Assembly: GCF_003112535.1 (NCBI RefSeq)
Contig: NZ_BEWA01000003.1
Span: 248,001 to 312,000, forward strand
Source: Streptomyces rishiriensis
GTDB lineage: Bacteria > Actinomycetota > Actinomycetes > Streptomycetales > Streptomycetaceae
Direction of reading: 5' to 3'
DNA length: 64,000 bases
In this document: piece after piece, positions 1 through 7,366 of the stretch
Layout of the letters: each line of letters opens with the position of its first letter
Position numbering within the stretch: position 1 is the stretch's first letter
The notes under the pieces: model-generated
The model's input: the letters and a program-made list of their open reading frames with translations, nothing else
The model's database searches: none
What the model was told of the DNA's origin: nothing
Translations under genes and position numbers: made by a program

Positions 1-3
1 CGC

Positions 4-1131
4 TCAGAGCCAGCCGTTGCGCCGGAAGCCGCGGTGCAGGACCCAGCAGGCGACGGATATCACCCCGATGACCAGGGGATAGCCGAACCTCCAGTGCAGT
101 TCCGGCATGTGGTCGAAGTTCATGCCGTACACCCCGCAGACCATCGTCGGCACCGCGATCACCGCCGCCCATGCCGTGATCTTGCGCATGTCCTCGTTCT
201 GCGCGACCGTGACCTGCGCCAGGTGCGCCTGCAGGATCGAGTTCAGCAATTCGTCGAAGGCGGCGATCTGCTCCGTGGCCCGCAGCAGATGGTCGGAGAC
301 GTCCCGGAAGTAGGCCTGTATCTCCGGATCGACCACCCGGACCGGCCGGTCCGCCAGGTCCAGCAACGGCCGGCCGAGCGGCACCACCGCCCGCTTCAGC
401 TCCAGGAGTTCACGCTTGAGCTGGTAGATGCGCCCGGGATCCGCCCGCGCGCCGTTCTCCGCGAACACATCCGTCTCGACCTGGTCGATGTCCGCCTGCA
501 CCGCGTCGATGACGTTGAGGTAGTCGTCGACCACGTGGTCCGCGATGGCGTGCAGCACCGCCGACGGGCCCTTCGTCAACTGGGCCGTGTCGGACTCCAG
601 CGCCTCGCGCAGCGGGCCCAGCGAACCGTGCCGTCCGTGGCGCACGGTGATCACGAAGTCCTGGCCGAGGAACACCATGATCTCCCCGGTGTCGACCACC
701 TCGCTCGTCGCGGTGAGTTCCTCGTGCTCGACGTAGCAGACCGTCTTGAACACCGCGAACAACGTCTCGCCATAGCGCTCGACCTTCGGCCGTTGGTGAG
801 CCTCGACGGCGTCCTCGACCGCCAGCGGGTGCAGGTCGAAGAGTTCGGCGATGCCCGCGAACTCGTCGTTGGTCGGTTCGTGCAGGCCGAGCCACACGAA
901 ACCGTGGCCGCTCTTGCGCACCCGCGCCACCGTGTCGACCAGATCCCCGCCGCGCGAGGCCCGGACGCCGTCCAGGTACGTCACGCAGTTCACCACGGAC
1001 GACCCCAACGGGGAGCGGGCATGGTGACTCAGATCGACCCGCGGGCGCCGTCGGGCCAGCCGCGCCACCCTGCGCAGGCCGCCGACCCTTCCGAAGTCGG
1101 CGACCTTCCGCAGATTCCCCGCCATGGTCAT
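4..1131 (-). CDS. corA: CorA-family Mg2+/Co2+ transporter
   Basis: Predicted inner-membrane divalent cation channel of 375 aa. The N-terminal two thirds is the large soluble CorA domain, and the C-terminus carries two membrane helices. The family signature GMN lies at about residues 336-338 (YGMNF), just after the first helix, and the protein ends with a short basic tail (RRNGWL), as usual for CorA. The frame stays open further upstream, but ATG 1131 (MTMAGN) is preceded by AAGGAG at 6-7 nt, so it is chosen; this avoids overlap with the divergent methyltransferase. Substrate specificity (Mg, Co, Ni) cannot be decided from sequence. Confidence 0.92.
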   Translation of the reverse strand: MTMAGNLRKVADFGRVGGLRRVARLARRRPRVDLSHHARSPLGSSVVNCVTYLDGVRASRGGDLVDTVARVRKSGHGFVWLGLHEPTNDEFAGIAELFDLHPLAVEDAVEAHQRPKVERYGETLFAVFKTVCYVEHEELTATSEVVDTGEIMVFLGQDFVITVRHGRHGSLGPLREALESDTAQLTKGPSAVLHAIADHVVDDYLNVIDAVQADIDQVETDVFAENGARADPGRIYQLKRELLELKRAVVPLGRPLLDLADRPVRVVDPEIQAYFRDVSDHLLRATEQIAAFDELLNSILQAHLAQVTVAQNEDMRKITAWAAVIAVPTMVCGVYGMNFDHMPELHWRFGYPLVIGVISVACWVLHRGFRRNGWL

Positions 1132-1432
1132 CTGGGTCTCCTTGCGTGAAGCTCCTCGTGCCGCATTCCTGCGCCCTGGCGCGCCAGTCTGCCAGGCCCG
1201 GGTACGTCCTGCGTAAGCCTGTGGAAAGGGAAGGTTCCGTTTTGTTCCCGCCTGTGGACAACGGGACTTCGGACGCTTCGATCCCTTCGTGCGACGGGAT
1301 GCCGGACGCTTCGTCCCCTTTCGCGCGACGGGGTTTCCGACGCTTCGCGAGGGCGGCTGCGGGCTGTCCGGGGTGGGGAGCCCGGCCGCGTCGACCACCG
1401 TCAGCACGCCGGACGACTGGGATGATCGCCGC
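1132..1432. other. Intergenic region between corA and methyltransferase
   Basis: About 300 bases between divergent genes, so promoters for both should lie here. I could not fix convincing -10/-35 pairs. Its visible structure is the imperfect tandem repeat at 1271-1350, listed separately. No coding potential with a ribosome-binding site was seen. Confidence 0.5.
1271..1350. repeat. Imperfect 33-34 bp tandem repeat
   Basis: Two full copies and one partial copy of a unit starting GGACGCTTCG and continuing with TCCC..TCG.GCGACGGG. Copies begin at 1271, 1304 and 1338 (the last begins CGACGCTTCG). It lies upstream of the methyltransferase start at 1433. Confidence 0.6.
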
Positions 1433-2227
1433 ATGACGCGATCCGACGGATACCTCCTCGACAACCGGCAGCCGGAGGCGGGGGAACGCTTCGACGCCTT
1501 CGCCGCGCTCTTCGATCCGACGACGTTCCGCCATCTCGAAGGGCTCGGGGTGGGCCCCGGCTGGCGCTGCTGGGAGGCGGGCGCCGGCGGCGCCTCCGTG
1601 GTGTCCTGGCTGGCGAAGAAGGTCGGTCCGACGGGCAAGGTCCTCGCGACGGACATCGACACCTCCCGCCTGCGGTCCGTCGCCCGCCCGCCGGTGGAGG
1701 TCCGCGTCCATGACCTCGGCCTCGACGAACCGCCGATGGAGGGGCTCGACCTGGTGCACGCCCGGCTCGTCCTGGTCCATGTGCCTGACCGGGAACGCGC
1801 GTTGCGGTCGATGGTCAGTGCTCTCCGCCCCGGCGGACGGCTTCTGATCGAGGACGCAGACCCCGCCCTGCAGCCTCTGCTCTGCCCCGACGAGCACGGC
1901 CCAGAACAGCAGTTGGCGAACCGCCTGCGACACGGCTTCCGCCAGCTCCTCGCCGGCCGGGGCGCCGACCTCTCCTACGGTCGCAAGCTCCCGCGTCTGC
2001 TCCGCGAGGCCGGGCTGGTCCGGGTCGAGGCCGACGCCTGCTTCCCGCTCACCTCCCCGGCCTGCACCGCCCTGGAGTCGGCGACGGTCCGCCAGATCCG
2101 CGACGAACTCGTCAAGGAAGGCCTCGCGACCGACGAGGAGATCGACCAGCACCTCGCGAACGTCGCCTCCGGCGGCATGGACCTCGCGACCGCACCGATG
2201 ATCTCGGCGTGGGGCCGCAAGGAATAG
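1433..2227 (+). CDS. Class I SAM-dependent methyltransferase
   Basis: 264-aa cytosolic methyltransferase with a Rossmann fold. The SAM-binding glycine motif EAGAGGAS is at residues 48-55, followed by the acidic end of strand 2 (ATDID, 72-76). Post-motif regions RLVLVHVPDRERAL and LRPGGRLLIED are typical of UbiE/menaquinone-type methyltransferases. ATG 1433 was chosen because the methyltransferase fold starts immediately after it; the frame is open further upstream through the tandem repeats, but that part does not look like protein. The substrate is unknown. It stands alone, divergent from corA and convergent with the psuK-like kinase. Confidence 0.8.
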   Translation: MTRSDGYLLDNRQPEAGERFDAFAALFDPTTFRHLEGLGVGPGWRCWEAGAGGASVVSWLAKKVGPTGKVLATDIDTSRLRSVARPPVEVRVHDLGLDEPPMEGLDLVHARLVLVHVPDRERALRSMVSALRPGGRLLIEDADPALQPLLCPDEHGPEQQLANRLRHGFRQLLAGRGADLSYGRKLPRLLREAGLVRVEADACFPLTSPACTALESATVRQIRDELVKEGLATDEEIDQHLANVASGGMDLATAPMISAWGRKE

Positions 2228-2372
2228 CGCTCACCGGCCCACCGGCCCACTCGCCCGCCACTTCCGCAGCTCGGCGACCGTCCGCGGTGCGTGACCAGTG
2301 CGCCGCTTCGTGGCGCGTCCGGCTGCCGCTCGGGCGGCTCGACCGGGCTGCCGCTCCGCCTCGCCGCTCCCC

Positions 2373-3587
2373 TCAGGGCACGTGCGTGTTCCGGGCCGTC
2401 GCCGTCGCCGCCGTGTCGCCGGGGGCGGGCGGTCTGCCGCCGACGCGTTCCACCGCCAGGGCCCCGGCCAGGCAGCCCTCCTCCGCGGCCGCCACCGCGT
2501 CGTCGCCCGTGAGCAGCGCGGCCAGGAACGCTCCGGTGAACGCGTCCCCGGCGCCCGTCGTGTCCTTCGGGGTCGCCGCGACGGCGGGAACGCGGGCGAG
2601 GACGGCGCCGTCCCGGGCCACCAGAGCGCCGTCCGCGCCGTGCTTGGCCACCACCAGAGGGATGTGGCGGCTCAGCTCGGCCGCGGCCTCCGCCGGATCG
2701 GACAGCCCCGTCAGCAGACCGGCCTCGTCGCGGCTGGGCAGCAGCACGTCCACGTCCTCGACGAGGGCCAGGAAGCGGTCGACGCCCAGTTCCGTCAGGA
2801 AGCCCGCCGACGCGGGATCGAGGCTCACCGGCGTCCCCCGCGCGCGGGCGGACGCCGCCGCCGTGCGCACCAGAGCGCGCCCGGTCTGCGAGAACAGCAG
2901 ATAGCCCGACAGGTGCAGTCGGGCGACCCCGTCGAGAAGGGCGTCCGACCAGTCGTCGGGATCGAGCCGCAGGGACGCGCCGCTGTCGGTGAGAAACGTC
3001 CGCTCGGCGGCGGCGTCCCTGTCGACCAGACAGATCACCGTGCCGGTGGCCGCGTGCGGATCGACGACGAGGCGGGGCCGCACCCCGCAGGCGGTCAGCT
3101 CCCGCTCGTGCCAGGCCGCCGACTCCGCGCCCACCCGCCCGAGCAGTCGTACGTCCGGGCAGCCCCGATGCGCCGCCCAGCAGGCCACGTTGGCGCCCGC
3201 GCCGCCCGGCAGTGTCCGGATCACGGCAGCCGTGTCCGTGCCAGGGGCCAGCGGCCCCCGATGCCGCGCGACGACGTCCGTCACGACGTCCCCGACGACG
3301 AGCAGCGCCCCGCCGCCTCCCGCCCCCGACGGGGAACCCGCCCCCGGCGCAGACCCCGCTCCCGTGACGGACCACGTGCCAGTGCCCCTTCTCCGGGCCT
3401 GTCCCCGGCCCCTTACCGGTCCGTTTCCTGTGCCCTCACCCGTGTCCCCAACCGAGCCGCCAGGACCGCGGCCCGCCCCGTCCGCCCGTGCCGCCCCGTC
3501 CGCCCGTACCGCCCGGTCCGAGCCGTCGGCTCCCTCCGCTCCGTCGGCTCCCTTCGCCCCGTCCGCTTCGTCCGGCCCGCCGGTCAT
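2373..3587 (-). CDS. psuK: PfkB-family carbohydrate kinase, probable pseudouridine kinase
   Basis: 404-aa ribokinase-fold kinase. The catalytic domain starts near residue 93 (ALLVVGDVVTDVV), has the substrate-binding GGAGANVA motif, and ends with DTTGAGDA, whose GAGD at 345-348 holds the catalytic base. The start ATG 3587 overlaps the psuG stop (ATGA), so the two are translationally coupled. In pseudouridine degradation, PsuK phosphorylates pseudouridine and PsuG splits the product into uracil and ribose-5-phosphate. The role as PsuK is inferred from this pairing; other sugars cannot be excluded. Oddity: an N-terminal extension of about 90 residues rich in A-D-G repeats, absent from ordinary PfkB kinases. 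Confidence 0.78.
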   Translation of the reverse strand: MTGGPDEADGAKGADGAEGADGSDRAVRADGAARADGAGRGPGGSVGDTGEGTGNGPVRGRGQARRRGTGTWSVTGAGSAPGAGSPSGAGGGGALLVVGDVVTDVVARHRGPLAPGTDTAAVIRTLPGGAGANVACWAAHRGCPDVRLLGRVGAESAAWHERELTACGVRPRLVVDPHAATGTVICLVDRDAAAERTFLTDSGASLRLDPDDWSDALLDGVARLHLSGYLLFSQTGRALVRTAAASARARGTPVSLDPASAGFLTELGVDRFLALVEDVDVLLPSRDEAGLLTGLSDPAEAAAELSRHIPLVVAKHGADGALVARDGAVLARVPAVAATPKDTTGAGDAFTGAFLAALLTGDDAVAAAEEGCLAGALAVERVGGRPPAPGDTAATATARNTHVP

Positions 3588-4492
3588 GCCTCGGTCCACG
3601 CCGTCGCGATCCGTGCTGCCAGCCGCACATTGCCGCGCACCGCCGCCAGGTTGGCGGTAAGAGACGCGCCGTCGGTGTGCCGGACCAGATAGTCGAGCAG
3701 GAACGGCGTGACGCCCTGGCCGGTCACGCCCGCCTCGGCGCACGCGTGCAACGCGTCACCGAGCACACGCGCATGCAGCCCGGGATCCAGCTGCTCCTCC
3801 TCGGGCACCGGGTTCGCGACGATCAGCGCCGAGTCCGGCATCCCGAGCGCGTCCTGAGCACGCATCACCTCGGCCGCCTGCTGCGGGGTCTCCAGCGTCC
3901 AGTCGACGGGATGGCCCGAGTCGGAGAGATAGAACCCGGGGAAGCGGCCGGTGCCGTACCCGGCGACGGCGACGCCCAGGGTCTCCAGCCGCTGCAGGGT
4001 CGCCGGCACGTCCAGGATCGACTTGACGCCCGCGCACACGACCGTGATCCGGGTGCTCGCCAGGAGCCCCAGGTCGGCCGACTCGTCCTGGGTGAGCGTC
4101 CACTCCCGGTGCACCCCGCCGAGCCCGCCCGTCGCGAACACCCGCACCCCCGCCCGCGCCGCCAGCAGGGCCGTCGCCGACACCGTGGTCGCCCCGCTCG
4201 CCCCGGCGGCCACCGCGAGCGGCAGGTCGCGATGGCCCAGCTTGCGGAAGCCGTCCTCGTTGGCCACCCGCTCCAACTGACCCTTGTCCAGACCCACATG
4301 GGGCTGTCCGTCCAGCACCGCGATCGTCGCCGGCACGGCGCCCTGCGCGCGTACGACCGCCTCCAGTTCCAGCGCCACCTGCAGGTTGCGCGGGCGGGGC
4401 AGCCCGTGCGAGATGATCGTGGACTCCAGGGCCACCACGGGTCGACGCGCGTCGACCGCGTCCCGCACCTCTTCCGACACCACCAGCACCAC
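3584..4492 (-). CDS. psuG: Pseudouridine-5'-phosphate glycosidase
   Basis: 302 aa, full length for PsuG. The enzyme reversibly cleaves pseudouridine-5'-phosphate to uracil and ribose-5-phosphate. Family motifs are visible: ALESTIISHG at 21-30, FATGGLGGVHR near 119-129, and the catalytic lysine in GVKSILD (K157, matching the E. coli active-site lysine by position). The start is GTG 4492, with AGGAGG 7 nt upstream; a second GTG follows directly. First gene of a two-gene operon with the PfkB kinase, behind a palindromic operator candidate at 4547-4563. Cytosolic nucleoside salvage. Confidence 0.93.
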   Translation of the reverse strand: MVLVVSEEVRDAVDARRPVVALESTIISHGLPRPRNLQVALELEAVVRAQGAVPATIAVLDGQPHVGLDKGQLERVANEDGFRKLGHRDLPLAVAAGASGATTVSATALLAARAGVRVFATGGLGGVHREWTLTQDESADLGLLASTRITVVCAGVKSILDVPATLQRLETLGVAVAGYGTGRFPGFYLSDSGHPVDWTLETPQQAAEVMRAQDALGMPDSALIVANPVPEEEQLDPGLHARVLGDALHACAEAGVTGQGVTPFLLDYLVRHTDGASLTANLAAVRGNVRLAARIATAWTEA

Positions 4493-4546
4493 GCGCCCGC
4501 CTCCTGTCTGTCGGTCTCTCCCTCATCTCTGGCGAGTGGCACGACC

Positions 4547-4563
4547 GGTCAAACCAGTTGACC
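4547..4563. promoter_or_regulatory. Palindromic operator candidate upstream of psuG-psuK
   Basis: GGTCAA-ACCAG-TTGACC: perfect 6-bp arms with a 5-bp spacer, about 55 nt upstream of the psuG start. On the minus strand the overlapping ACTGGT-TTG-ACCGGT resembles GntR/HutC-type operators such as the DasR site, but is one base shorter. The binding protein is unknown. Confidence 0.45.
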
Positions 4564-4650
4564 TGTACGGGACGACACCGTCGCGGAACGCATGGCGAGC
4601 CCAACGGGCAGAAAACCGCTCCCCTCGGTGCCCGTCCGCGAAGAGAACGC

Positions 4651-5205
4651 TCAGAACAGAGGCTCGGGCAGGACGCCTTCCAGCGCGAGCAGCTTCCGCT
4701 TGGTCTCCAGACCTCCGCCGAACCCGCCGATGCCGCCGTCGCGCTCGACCACCCGGTGGCAGGGCACGACGACCGGCAGGGGATTGGAGCCCATCGCCGC
4801 CCCCACCGCCTGCGCCGCGCCCGGCTGCCCCACCCGCCTGGCCAGATCGCCGTAGCCGACGACCGCCCCGTAGGGAACGCCAGAGGCGAGCTCGCGCAGC
4901 ACCTGCCGGTTGAAGCCCGAGATCAGGGACCAGTCCAACGGCAGCTCGAAAGCGCGCCGCTCGCCGGCGAAGTACGCCTCGATCTGCCGTATCGCCTCGG
5001 CCAGCAGAGGGGAGCCGGGCGCCTCGACGGGCTCGGCGCCCATGCGGCCCGCCAGCCGGTCGAGCGCCCTGTCACGCACCGTGTCGGTGGCGTGGAACAC
5101 GATGGTCAGCAGGCCCTCGCCGGTCGCGGCCAGCAACAGAGGACCGATGTCGGTGCCGAGGACGCTCCACACCACCTGCTGCTCGTACTGCCCATGGCTG
5201 TCCAT
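4651..5205 (-). CDS. ogt: Methylated-DNA--[protein]-cysteine S-methyltransferase
   Basis: 184-aa suicide repair enzyme that removes alkyl groups from O6-alkylguanine in DNA. The acceptor site PCHRV is at 148-152 with the reactive cysteine C149. The preceding GYGDLARRVG and AAMGSNPLP segments and the following GGFGGGLETKRKLLALEG are typical of the Ogt DNA-binding domain. ATG 5205 lies 6 nt behind the -10 box of a DNA-damage-type promoter, so the mRNA is probably leaderless. The next gene downstream, psuG, has its own ribosome-binding site and operator. Confidence 0.94.
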   Translation of the reverse strand: MDSHGQYEQQVVWSVLGTDIGPLLLAATGEGLLTIVFHATDTVRDRALDRLAGRMGAEPVEAPGSPLLAEAIRQIEAYFAGERRAFELPLDWSLISGFNRQVLRELASGVPYGAVVGYGDLARRVGQPGAAQAVGAAMGSNPLPVVVPCHRVVERDGGIGGFGGGLETKRKLLALEGVLPEPLF

Positions 5206-5211
5206 GCGCCC

Positions 5212-5234
5212 ACCGTACGACCAGCCACTGACAA
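5212..5234 (-). promoter_or_regulatory. RecA-NDp/PafBC-type promoter of ogt
   Basis: Read on the minus strand: TTGTCAGTG (5234-5226), 8-nt spacer, TACGGT (5217-5212), then 6 nt to the ogt ATG. It matches the actinobacterial DNA-damage promoter consensus TTGTCRGTG-N8-TANNNT exactly. The same element precedes uvrA, uvrB and the MFS gene at 43003. Confidence 0.8.
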
Positions 5235-5263
5235 GGCTCCGGGACGCCGCCGCCGGCGGGGGG

Positions 5264-6136
5264 CTAGTACCAGTACAAGGCGCGCCGCACCACGTCCGCC
5301 TTGTCGGTGATGACGCCGTCGACGCCGTACCCGGCGACGGTCCGGGCGGTCGCGGCGTCGTCGACGGTCCAGGAGAAGACCCTCATGGGCGTGCCGTGCG
5401 GGCCGCTCAGCGCGTGCACGGCGTCGACGTAGGCCGAGGACAGCGCGGTGTGCGACGGGTTGATCAGGTCGGCGTAGCCGGCGTACCGGCGCAGGTCCCG
5501 CACGGCAGGCGTGCCGAGCAGTCCCGTCCGCACCTCCGGCCTGAGCCGGTGCACGGTTCGCAGGCTGACGGCGCTGAAGCTCTGCACGATCAGCCGGTTG
5601 GCGAGATGCCGCCGGTCCAGCCAGCCCTCGTTGCTCAGCACCTTGAGGATCTGCTGCTCGATGCCCGGGTACAGCTCGGGGTTCTTGACCTCCAGGAGCA
5701 GTTTCTGATGGTGGTGCTCGACCCGGTCGAGGTACGCCTTGAGCGTCGGCACGCGCGCGCCCGTGTAGGCGGCGCCGAACCAGCCGCCCGCGTCGAGCCG
5801 CGCGATCTCGGCTCCGGTGAAGTCCTTCACGTTCCACGGACCGCGGCCGGGAAAGACCTCCTCGGCGTCGGTCGTGCGGCGGAGCGTGTCGTCGTGGATC
5901 ACCACGAGCTCGCCGTCCTTGGTGCGCTGGACGTCGTTCTCCACCCACAGGACGCCCATGGAGGCGGCCTTGTCGACGGCTTCGAGAGTGTTCTCCGGGG
6001 CGTACGCCGACGCGCCCCGGTGGGCGATCACCAGGGGCCGGACGGCTATGGTCGCCCTGACGTCGCGAACGGGAGGCAGAAGGGCGACGCAGCCCACGAC
6101 GGCGGCGGCGGTGGCGGCGACTACGCGCGCGTGCAT
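5264..6136 (-). CDS. Exported glycerophosphodiester phosphodiesterase
   Basis: 290 aa, hydrolyses glycerophosphodiesters to glycerol-3-phosphate and an alcohol. The GDPD barrel has the metal and catalytic residues in order: AHRGA (H39), PEN (E48), ENDVQ (E66, D68) and HDDTL (H81). The N-terminus is a short signal sequence; VVGC at 13-16 fits a lipobox, so the protein may be a lipoprotein with Cys16, or else secreted. ATG 6136 has GAGGAG 5 nt upstream; the frame runs further upstream without coding character. Divergent from the MHYT gene. Probably scavenges phosphate or glycerol outside the cell. Confidence 0.88.
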   Translation of the reverse strand: MHARVVAATAAAVVGCVALLPPVRDVRATIAVRPLVIAHRGASAYAPENTLEAVDKAASMGVLWVENDVQRTKDGELVVIHDDTLRRTTDAEEVFPGRGPWNVKDFTGAEIARLDAGGWFGAAYTGARVPTLKAYLDRVEHHHQKLLLEVKNPELYPGIEQQILKVLSNEGWLDRRHLANRLIVQSFSAVSLRTVHRLRPEVRTGLLGTPAVRDLRRYAGYADLINPSHTALSSAYVDAVHALSGPHGTPMRVFSWTVDDAATARTVAGYGVDGVITDKADVVRRALYWY

Positions 6137-6407
6137 GCGTACTCCTCGCGTCGAGCGATCACCTACAGCCCCACTGTGACAGCAGAGAGTCGGCGGCGGG
6201 GGAGCGCAGGACGACCACCGGAGGAACAAGGGCGTCCGAGGCCCCTCACCAGGGCCGCACATGTGCGGCAAGGCCGTGTTTCTTTGCCGGAAAATCGTTC
6301 GACCATTCCGGTGGGAGTCATACTCTCTCTCAGCCTTGACCGCGCTCGGCGGTCGTGGGGCGGGCGCGTATTCGAAGATCCAGCAACAGGGCGAAGGGCA
6401 ACCGCGC

Positions 6408-7283
6408 ATGCAAGGCACGGTCGACGGTTTCAGCTACGGACTCGTCACACCGCTGGTGGCCTACCTCATGGCCTGCCTCGGCGGTGCTCTCGGTCTGCGC
6501 TGCACCACCAGAGCCATGCTCGTCGCCCATACCTGGCGGCCGGGATGGCTCGCCCTCGGCTCGGCGGCCATCGGCTCCGGCATCTGGACCATGCACTTCA
6601 TCGCGATGATCGGCTTCACGGTCGAAGGCGCCCCGATCCACTACGACAAACCGACGACCTACGCCAGCCTGGCCGTCGCCATCCTCATGGTGGGCGTCGG
6701 GATCTTCATAGTCGGCTACAAGGGCGCGACGGGCACCGCGCTCTTCACGGGGGGCACGATCACCGGCCTGGGCATCGCCTCGATGCACTACCTGGGCATG
6801 GCAGGGATGCGCTTCAACGGTGACTTCGAATACAACACGTTCACCGTGGGCGCCTCCGTCGTCATAGCGATGGCCGCCGCCACCGCCGCCCTGTGGGCCG
6901 CGGGGCAGGTCAGGGGCTTTCTGTGGAGCGTGGGCGCCAGCCTGGTCATGGGGCTGGCCGTCACCGGCATGCACTACACCGGCATGACCGCCCTGAGCGT
7001 TCACCTGCACGCCGCCGAGACGCCGACCGCGGGCGACTCGCCGGCCGCCCTCCTCGCGCCGATGCTGGTCGGCCCCCTCGCCTTCCTCTGCCTCGCCGGG
7101 GTCGTCGTCATGTTCGACCCGCTGATGGTCATGGGCAGGCCCGACTGGACCCCCGCCGAGCACAAGCCCGGCGTGCCCGCGCACCCGCCGGCCCAGCCCG
7201 CCCCGCACTCCTCGCGCCGCTCCCAGCTCCGCAGCCGCCGGAGGGTTGCGTACCGCGAGACCCGCACCCCGCAGAACCGCTGA
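6408..7283 (+). CDS. MHYT-domain integral membrane protein
   Basis: 291 aa with about seven predicted membrane helices. Three MHYT-type motifs are present: MHFIAM (62-67), MHYLGM (126-131) and MHYTGM (188-193). The family is thought to bind metal, probably copper, at the outer membrane face and to sense diatomic gases or redox state. There is no attached GGDEF/EAL output domain, so this is the stand-alone type. The C-terminus is a proline- and arginine-rich cytoplasmic tail of about 50 residues. ATG 6408 is chosen because the first helix begins soon after it. Function unknown. Confidence 0.85.
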   Translation: MQGTVDGFSYGLVTPLVAYLMACLGGALGLRCTTRAMLVAHTWRPGWLALGSAAIGSGIWTMHFIAMIGFTVEGAPIHYDKPTTYASLAVAILMVGVGIFIVGYKGATGTALFTGGTITGLGIASMHYLGMAGMRFNGDFEYNTFTVGASVVIAMAAATAALWAAGQVRGFLWSVGASLVMGLAVTGMHYTGMTALSVHLHAAETPTAGDSPAALLAPMLVGPLAFLCLAGVVVMFDPLMVMGRPDWTPAEHKPGVPAHPPAQPAPHSSRRSQLRSRRRVAYRETRTPQNR

Positions 7284-7289
7284 GCGCGG

Positions 7290-7307
7290 GCCCCGCCGGA
7301 TCGGGGC
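7290..7307 (+). terminator. Weak hairpin after the MHYT gene
   Basis: GCCCCG (7290-7295), 6-nt loop, CGGGGC (7302-7307), 7 nt after the stop codon. No T-tract follows. It could stop transcription before the uvrB promoter. Confidence 0.35.
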
Positions 7308-7337
7308 GAAGTCCGCGGAAGCCCTGATCGGGCCCCG

Positions 7338-7360
7338 TTGTCAGTGGGGGGTCGTACGGT
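7338..7360 (+). promoter_or_regulatory. RecA-NDp/PafBC-type promoter of uvrB
   Basis: TTGTCAGTG (7338-7346), N8, TACGGT (7355-7360). The ATG of uvrB begins 6 nt after the -10 box, so transcription should start at or next to the start codon (leaderless mRNA). Confidence 0.82.
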
Positions 7361-7366
7361 TGATGC

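Noticed and set aside
410..3375. Overlapping antisense frames near corA and the methyltransferase
   Set aside because: Low-complexity R/G/A translations in conflict with better-supported genes.
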